A DNA stretch of 64,000 bases. It comes from an uncultured Erysipelotrichaceae bacterium (lineage in GTDB: Bacteria > Bacillota_I > Bacilli_A > Erysipelotrichales > Erysipelotrichaceae). The stretch is taken from contig CANOSP010000001.1 of the NCBI GenBank assembly GCA_947569705.1, forward strand, positions 124,001 to 188,000. The letters run 5' to 3'. Position numbers and translations under genes: made by a program. The notes beneath the pieces are model-generated. The model saw only the letters and a list, made by a program, of their open reading frames with translations, was not told where the DNA came from and searched no databases. The first letter of the stretch is position 1; every line of letters starts with the position of its first letter. Of this stretch, positions 58,894 to 64,000 are shown piece after piece.

Positions 58894-59364
58894 ATGGCAA
58901 AGCCATTATTCGATAATATGAAAAATGGCTACAACCGATATCAGGTAGATGATTACCTTAACGAGATGGAAAGTCAGACAGCCATGCTGCACCGAAAAGT
59001 TGAGATGTATCGCCAGCGCAGTGAAGAAGTGGAAAAGCAGCTGAATGTGATTAAACAGAAATATCAGTTTGTGGTCGACGGCTTGAGTGCTAAGGAAAGA
59101 GCAGCTGACGATATGGCAAGGATGGCAATGAAGGAAGCGAATATGATTGTGGATACAGCCCAACATAATGCGGATGTCATTGTAAAGGAAGCCTTGATGA
59201 CTGCTCGAAGCATCTTACTTGATATTGCGAAGCTCGGCAGTGAAGCCAGTGAGCTTAAGGGTAATATGTATGAGCAACTGCAGGAACTGTCGCGGGCATT
59301 GGATGAATTTGAAGTTCCGCCGATTCCCGATATGGATTTATTGAATAAAAATCGTGAAGAATAA
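58894..59364 (+). CDS. divIVA: DivIVA polar/septal scaffold protein
   Basis: DivIVA binds curved membrane at poles and septa; in sporulating cells it also anchors the chromosome origin. The 156-residue product starts with the DivIVA domain (FDNMKNGYNRYQVDDYLNEM, about residues 6-25), including the conserved GY and D residues. A long coiled coil follows (about 30-140), and the tail EFEVPPIPDMDLLN closes it. ATG 58894 follows GGAGGTG; the GTG at 58885 is the ribosome binding site itself, not the start. It ends the sepF operon, before the ileS leader. It is distinct from GpsB at 15406. Confidence 0.94.
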   Translation: MAKPLFDNMKNGYNRYQVDDYLNEMESQTAMLHRKVEMYRQRSEEVEKQLNVIKQKYQFVVDGLSAKERAADDMARMAMKEANMIVDTAQHNADVIVKEALMTARSILLDIAKLGSEASELKGNMYEQLQELSRALDEFEVPPIPDMDLLNKNREE

Positions 59365-59374
59365 ATGCGAATGA

Positions 59375-59590
59375 GGAAAGACGTACATGCATGATGGATT
59401 TTACAGAGAGAAGTCGTTTGGTGCAAGACTTCAATGAAACATGCTTCGGCATCACTTTCCCAGCAGATATTGTGAATGAAGTAAGGATATCCGTGTGATC
59501 TCGTTATCGATCATGAGTGCCTGTCGCATGTGCGATGGGAATAAAGGTGGTACCACGACTAATGCGTCCTTTAGCGGCGCTTTTTTTATA
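59375..59590 (+). promoter_or_regulatory. T-box riboswitch, isoleucine (ATC) specifier
   Basis: The leader of ileS reads uncharged tRNA-Ile. The Stem I base pairs GGAAAG (about 59376) with CTTTCC (59455-59460), and the AGAGAG bulge lies at 59405-59410. The specifier loop ends GGC-ATC-A with ATC at 59451-59453 (Ile). The T-box AGGTGGTACCACG is at 59545-59557. The terminator hairpin GCGTC/GGCGC plus a T run lies at 59563-59590. No obvious promoter separates it from divIVA, so part of the transcription may come through from upstream. Confidence 0.93.
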
Positions 59591-59605
59591 TAAGGAGGAA
59601 AAGTT

Positions 59606-62329
59606 ATGGAATACAAGGATACGCTGTTAATGCCGAAAACAGCATTTGAAATGCGCGGCAAGCTGCCGAGCAAGGAGCCTAATATCCAAAAGCGATGGCA
59701 GGAAGAAAAGCTGTATGAAAAAATGTTGGAAAAGCGTGAAGGAGCGCCGAAATTTGTTTTGCATGACGGTCCGCCGTATGCAAACGGTGATATTCATTTG
59801 GGACATGCGTTAAATAAGATCATCAAAGATGTGATTGTACGCTCTCACTTTATGGCGGGGTATCAAACTCCGTATGTACCGGGTTGGGATACACACGGTC
59901 TGCCGATTGAAACGGCGATTACCAAACAGGGACATGATCGTAAAAAAATGCCGTTGTCACAGTTTCGTGCTTTGTGTCATGATTTTGCTTTGGAACAGGT
60001 AGAGAGACAAAGAAAAGGCTTTTTAAGTGTCGGAAGCATCGGTGATTATGATCATCCGTATATTACTTTGGATAAGGTATTTGAAGCACATCAAATTGAA
60101 ATCTTCGGTAAAATGGCGATGGACGGTTTGATTTATAAAGGCTTAAAACCGGTGTACTGGTCACCGTCCAGTGAATCGGCATTGGCAGAAGCTGAAATTG
60201 AATATAAGGATGTGAAAAGTCCGACAATTTTTGTCAAATTTCAAGTAAAAGACGGCAAAGGTATTTTAGATCAGGATGCGAATTTCGTAATTTGGACTAC
60301 GACACCGTGGACTATTCCTGCCAATTTGGCAATCTGTCTTCATCCGCAGTTTACCTATGCACTTGTAAAGAGTGAAAAGGGCAATTTGATCGTATTGGAA
60401 GATATGGTTGATGCACTGTGGGAAAAATTTGAATTAACGAAAAAGGAAATTCTAAAAACTTTTAAAGGTGCCGAGTTAGAAATGATTACGACAAAGCATC
60501 CGTTATATGATCGTGAATCACTCATTATCTTAGGTGACCATGTAACTGCCGATGCCGGTACCGGCTGTGTTCATACAGCGCCCGGTTTCGGTGCCGATGA
60601 CTTCTTTGTCGGACAGAAATACGGTCTTGAAGCTTATTGTAACGTGGATGAAAAGGGCTGTTTGATGCAGGATGCGGGCGAATGGCTGGCAGGACAGTAC
60701 GTTGAAGATGCGAATAAAACCGTAACGATGAAGCTGGATGAGATCGGTGCATTATTAAAACTGGAATTTATTACTCATGCTTATCCGCATGACTGGCGTA
60801 CCAAAAAACCGATTATTTTCAGAGCGACGACTCAATGGTTCGCTTCCATCGATAAAATTCGTGATCAGCTGTTAAAGGAAATCGATTCGGTGGATTGGAT
60901 TCCGGCGTGGGGCAAACAGCGTATGCACAATATGATTGCCGATCGCGGTGATTGGTGTATTTCCCGTCAGCGCGCATGGGGTGTACCGATTCCGATTTTC
61001 TACGGGGAAGACGATACACCGATTATGGATCAGAAAGTCTTTGATCATATTGCGGCTCTGTTTAAGGAATACGGCTCTAATATTTGGTTTGAAAAAGAAG
61101 CGAAAGATTTATTACCGGAAGGATATACACATCCGTCTGCGCCGAATCAAATTTTCCGCAAAGAGAGCGATACGATGGATGTTTGGTTTGATTCCGGTTC
61201 CTCTCATACCGGTGCGATGAAGGAGCGCGGACTCGGTTATCCGGCAGATTTGTATTTTGAAGGAAGCGATCAGTATCGCGGTTGGTTTAACTCATCTTTG
61301 ATCGTCGGAACTGCGGTTCACGGTCAATCACCTTATAAGCAGGTGTTAAGCCATGGCTTTGTAATGGACGGCAAAGGGGTAAAAATGTCTAAATCCCAGT
61401 GGAATGCCGTAGCGCCGGCGGAAATTACTAAGAAATACGGTGCGGATATTCTGCGTCTTTGGGCAGCGAGCGTCGATTATCAGGCAGATTGTTCTATGAG
61501 CGAGGATATTTTAAAGCAGTGTTCCGAAAACTATCGCAAAGTGCGCAATACTTTCAGATTCCTGCTTGCGAATATCAATGAGGAAGATTTTACTAAGGCG
61601 GATTTGATTGCGAGTGATCAGCTTCCGTTGAGTGATCAGTATATGATCATCATGTTAAATGAAGTGAATGAAAAAGCACAGAAGGCTTATCGCGAATATC
61701 GCTTCTCGGATATTACAAGCTTATTGACAAATGTTATGACGAATGAATTTTCTGCTTATTATCTTGATTATACAAAAGATATTCTGTATATCGAGAAAAA
61801 GGACAATCTGCGTCGTCGTCAGGTTCAGACGGTATTGTATCATGCGGTGGATGTATTATTGCGTTTATGGGCGCCTATTCTTGTGCATACGGCTGAGGAA
61901 ATCAATGATATTTTCCATGCGGAAGCAGACAGTATTCATTTAGGTGCGTTTGCCGAAAAGCTTGCCGTAAGTGACAGTGAACAAATCAAAGCGGATATGG
62001 AGCGCTTGTTAGAGCTGCGCAGTGATATTTTTAAAGCATTGGAAGAAGCCCGCAGTGAAAAGATTATCGGTAAATCACTTGAGGCTAAGGTTTCAATCAA
62101 TGTATCTGAAGAAGATCGTGCGCTGATTGAGCGTATTTTCCCGAATCAGTTTGCACAATGGCTGATTGTGTCTGAGGTTTATTTCAGTGAAGCTTCTTTA
62201 CAGGCATATGAACATTGTCAGGTAAAGGTAGAAGCATGCACGGGACAAACATGTCCGCGCTGCTGGAATATTACGCAAAGCACTGCCGCAGACGGCTTAT
62301 GTGAGCGCTGTGCAAAGGTGTTGAAATAA
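59606..62329 (+). CDS. ileS: Isoleucyl-tRNA synthetase
   Basis: IleRS charges tRNA-Ile and edits valine. The 907-residue class Ia enzyme has the HIGH motif in [16 protein letters not shown] (about residues 55-70) and the CP1 editing domain ([13 protein letters not shown] and [15 protein letters not shown]). A WFDSGSSH segment follows, and KMSKS lies in [13 protein letters not shown]. The C-terminal zinc finger reads CPRCWN...CERC. The zinc finger marks the bacterial type 1 enzyme, which is usually mupirocin-sensitive. AAGGAGG precedes the ATG. The position after divIVA and behind an Ile T-box matches Bacillus. Confidence 0.97.
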   Translation: MEYKDTLLMPKTAFEMRGKLPSKEPNIQKRWQEEKLYEKMLEKREGAPKFVLHDGPPYANGDIHLGHALNKIIKDVIVRSHFMAGYQTPYVPGWDTHGLPIETAITKQGHDRKKMPLSQFRALCHDFALEQVERQRKGFLSVGSIGDYDHPYITLDKVFEAHQIEIFGKMAMDGLIYKGLKPVYWSPSSESALAEAEIEYKDVKSPTIFVKFQVKDGKGILDQDANFVIWTTTPWTIPANLAICLHPQFTYALVKSEKGNLIVLEDMVDALWEKFELTKKEILKTFKGAELEMITTKHPLYDRESLIILGDHVTADAGTGCVHTAPGFGADDFFVGQKYGLEAYCNVDEKGCLMQDAGEWLAGQYVEDANKTVTMKLDEIGALLKLEFITHAYPHDWRTKKPIIFRATTQWFASIDKIRDQLLKEIDSVDWIPAWGKQRMHNMIADRGDWCISRQRAWGVPIPIFYGEDDTPIMDQKVFDHIAALFKEYGSNIWFEKEAKDLLPEGYTHPSAPNQIFRKESDTMDVWFDSGSSHTGAMKERGLGYPADLYFEGSDQYRGWFNSSLIVGTAVHGQSPYKQVLSHGFVMDGKGVKMSKSQWNAVAPAEITKKYGADILRLWAASVDYQADCSMSEDILKQCSENYRKVRNTFRFLLANINEEDFTKADLIASDQLPLSDQYMIIMLNEVNEKAQKAYREYRFSDITSLLTNVMTNEFSAYYLDYTKDILYIEKKDNLRRRQVQTVLYHAVDVLLRLWAPILVHTAEEINDIFHAEADSIHLGAFAEKLAVSDSEQIKADMERLLELRSDIFKALEEARSEKIIGKSLEAKVSINVSEEDRALIERIFPNQFAQWLIVSEVYFSEASLQAYEHCQVKVEACTGQTCPRCWNITQSTAADGLCERCAKVLK

Positions 62330-62336
62330 TTTATCG

Positions 62337-62374
62337 GACAGGTGCGATTCATGGAATTGTATCTGTCTTTTTTT
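62337..62374 (+). terminator. Terminator of ileS
   Basis: GACAGGTGCGATTC and GAATTGTATCTGTC pair (with G-T pairs) around ATG, followed by seven T. Confidence 0.9.
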
Positions 62375-62483
62375 GTGCCCAAAGAAATGCCTGAAAGCTT
62401 CGGCGATTCACTTAAGAGAGTTGCGGAATCACACACTTATCGTGTAAATGCTTACAAAAAGTGTGATAAAGTGAAAATAGTAT

Positions 62484-62512
62484 TTGAGAAATGAGGCAAA
62501 ATTCTGTATAAT
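62484..62512 (+). promoter_or_regulatory. Promoter of rny
   Basis: TTGAGA (62484-62489) and TATAAT (62507-62512) are 17 bases apart. Confidence 0.72.
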
Positions 62513-62519
62513 AATAGAT

Positions 62520-62536
62520 GTGAGAAAATTTCTCAC
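62520..62536. repeat. Palindrome at the rny transcription start
   Basis: GTGAGAAA and TTTCTCAC are perfectly inverted around one T/A base, starting about 7 bases after the -10. It could be a 5' hairpin on the mRNA or an operator. Confidence 0.5.
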
Positions 62537-62567
62537 GGAATATGTAAGGACGAACGGAGGAAAAATC

Positions 62568-64000
62568 ATGGATATGATGAGCGTTGCGTCCGGGTTGGCA
62601 GGTCTTGTTTTAGGAATCCTATTAATGATTGTGATTGCTAAAGCAGGTTTAAATAAAAATCAACAAAAGGCCGATTTATTGCTTAAGGAAGCAGCGTCCA
62701 AAGCGGACACTGTGGTAAAGCAGGCGGTATTAGACGGTCGTACTCAAGCACATGATCTGAAAATTGCAGCGGAAAAGGAGATTAAAGAGCGCAAGGCAGA
62801 GGTTACCGATATGGAAAACAAGCTGTTGCGTCGTGAAGATAATCTTAATTTTCGCGATGAAACTTTAACGAGTAAAGAAAAGCAATTAGATGTGAAAAGT
62901 GCGCAATTAACTGAAAAAATGTCAAAACTGGACGAGAAAGAAAAAGAATTACAGGCTAAAATTGATGTACAGGTAGAGGAGTTGGAGCGTGTAGCTTCTT
63001 TATCCAGTGCCGAAGCCAAAGAGGAATTATTTGCGATTGTAGAAAAACGCATGGAAAATGAAACAATGGCTTATATCAAGGAAAAAGAAGATGAAGCCAG
63101 AGCGATTGCCGATGAAAAGGCACGCAATATCGTGGCGCTGTCTATTCAGCGCTTATCTCAGGATGAGGCGATCGAGCGTACCGTATCGGTAGTTGCACTG
63201 CCGAGTGAAGAAATGAAGGGTCGTATTATCGGTCGTGAAGGCCGTAATATTAAAGCGATTGAGCAGGCAACCGGTGTTGATTTAATCATTGATGATACAC
63301 CGGAAACAATTACGGTTTCCTGCTTTGATCCGATTCGCCGTGAAATCGCTCGCTTGGCGTTGGAACATTTGATTAAAGACGGACGCATTCAGCCGGGCCG
63401 TATCGAAGAGGTTGTCAATAAGATCAAAAAGGAAATGGATGCGAATATTGCCAAGGTCGGTGAGGAAACGGTATTTAAACTTGGTATCGGCAAGATCGAT
63501 CGTGAGATCGTGAAGCTGATCGGACGTTTGAAGTATCGTTATTCCTATGGTCAAAATGCGTTGCAGCATTCCATTGAGGTTGCGAATTTATGCGGATATA
63601 TGGCAGTGGAGTTGGGGTTAAATCAAAACCTTGCGAAGCGTGCCGGACTTTTGCATGATATTGGAAAAGCCTTGGATACCGAAGTAGAAGGAAGTCATAT
63701 TGAACTGGGTTATAAATTCTGTAAGAAACACGGTGAGCGTGAAGTTGTATTGAATGCAATTCAGTCACATCACGGCGAAGTTGAGGCTAAGTTCTTAATT
63801 TCCAACTTGGTGATTGCTGCCGATACTATATCGGCAGCACGTCCGGGAGCGCGTTATGAGTCTTTACAAAACTATATCAATCGTTTGGAAGAATTAGAGC
63901 GCATCACAAAGTCCTTTGACGGTGTTGAATCTTCTTATGCAATTCAAGCCGGCAGGGAAGTACGTGTCATGGCAGTGCCGGAAAAATTAGATGATATTGC
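62568..64000 (+). CDS. rny: Ribonuclease Y, partial at the right edge
   Basis: RNase Y is the membrane-bound endonuclease that starts mRNA decay in many Firmicutes. About 477 residues are present; the family has about 520, so only the C-terminal end is missing. The order is standard. An N-terminal membrane helix (residues 5-24, GLAGLVLGILLMIVIA) leads into a long coiled coil (about 30-190). A KH domain (about 200-265: PSEEMKGRIIGREGRNIKAI) precedes the HD domain (about 320-420: HSIEVANLCGYMAVELG and LLHDIGKALDTEVEGSH, with the metal-binding His-Asp pair). ACGGAGG precedes the ATG. In Bacillus rny lies near recA; here it follows ileS. Confidence 0.97.
   Translation, partial: MDMMSVASGLAGLVLGILLMIVIAKAGLNKNQQKADLLLKEAASKADTVVKQAVLDGRTQAHDLKIAAEKEIKERKAEVTDMENKLLRREDNLNFRDETLTSKEKQLDVKSAQLTEKMSKLDEKEKELQAKIDVQVEELERVASLSSAEAKEELFAIVEKRMENETMAYIKEKEDEARAIADEKARNIVALSIQRLSQDEAIERTVSVVALPSEEMKGRIIGREGRNIKAIEQATGVDLIIDDTPETITVSCFDPIRREIARLALEHLIKDGRIQPGRIEEVVNKIKKEMDANIAKVGEETVFKLGIGKIDREIVKLIGRLKYRYSYGQNALQHSIEVANLCGYMAVELGLNQNLAKRAGLLHDIGKALDTEVEGSHIELGYKFCKKHGEREVVLNAIQSHHGEVEAKFLISNLVIAADTISAARPGARYESLQNYINRLEELERITKSFDGVESSYAIQAGREVRVMAVPEKLDDI

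Overview
The window looks like a chromosomal segment of a low-GC, endospore-forming member of the Firmicutes (Bacillota). The protein styles (NadD-YqeK fusion, a DUF3196-like protein, FIVAR/discoidin surface protein) and gene order point to the Erysipelotrichia, but this is inference from the sequence alone. Almost all genes are core functions on the + strand, in Bacillus-like synteny blocks with local losses. Intergenic gaps are short and many carry clear rho-independent terminators and sigma-A type promoters.

Layout. 1-1.9 kb: minus-strand accessory genes (a VanZ-family fragment cut by the left edge, an isochorismatase-fold protein lacking the usual catalytic Asp, an XRE regulator with a palindromic candidate operator). 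2.1-5.2 kb: a D,D-carboxypeptidase and two poorly known proteins. 5.3-10 kb: the yqeG-yqeH-yhbY-nadD/yqeK-rsfS-methyltransferase-mtnN operon (ribosome assembly, NAD synthesis, nucleotide salvage). 10-15.1 kb: tseB-dnaD-nth converging on recU-ponA, as around Bacillus ponA. 15.4-16.1 kb: gpsB and the type-B RNase P RNA. 16.4-17.9 kb: spoIIAA-spoIIAB-sigF. 18.2-28.7 kb: tig-lon-engB, a putative SpoVID coat protein, and a valine T-box controlling a GNAT gene plus valS. 28.8-32.1 kb: a branched-chain aminotransferase and two CobW-type GTPases, the second with a YcgQ-like C-terminal domain. 32.4-33.8 kb: a frameshifted IS110-family element. 34.1-36.8 kb: ppdK with a near-consensus cre site in its promoter. 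36.8-42.1 kb: an accessory stretch with a decayed coding remnant, an XRE regulator with a 39-residue partner peptide, and a large repeat-rich surface protein. 42.3-54.1 kb: a YgiQ radical-SAM protein, an ECF-S/DUF4430 pair, a SleC-like cortex-lytic enzyme, a PLC-like protein, a dipeptidase, a TetM-like GTPase fused to a Rae1-like endonuclease, and an unknown 466-residue protein. 54.2-62.3 kb: hpf, spoIIGA-sigE-sigG-ylmC, sepF-ylmH-divIVA and ileS behind an isoleucine T-box. From 62.6 kb: rny (RNase Y), cut by the right edge.

How it works together. Three sporulation sigma factors (F, E, G) are encoded here. The regulators of sigma F (SpoIIAA/AB) and the maturation protease of sigma E (SpoIIGA) lie beside them, together with a putative coat morphogenesis protein and a cortex-lytic enzyme, so the strain very probably sporulates. 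Cell division and wall genes (gpsB, ponA, sepF, divIVA, dac) sit next to these blocks as in Bacillus. Translation quality control is a second theme: RNase Y, RsfS, HPF, trigger factor, Lon, and the GTPase-Rae1 fusion, which is the most unusual protein in the window.
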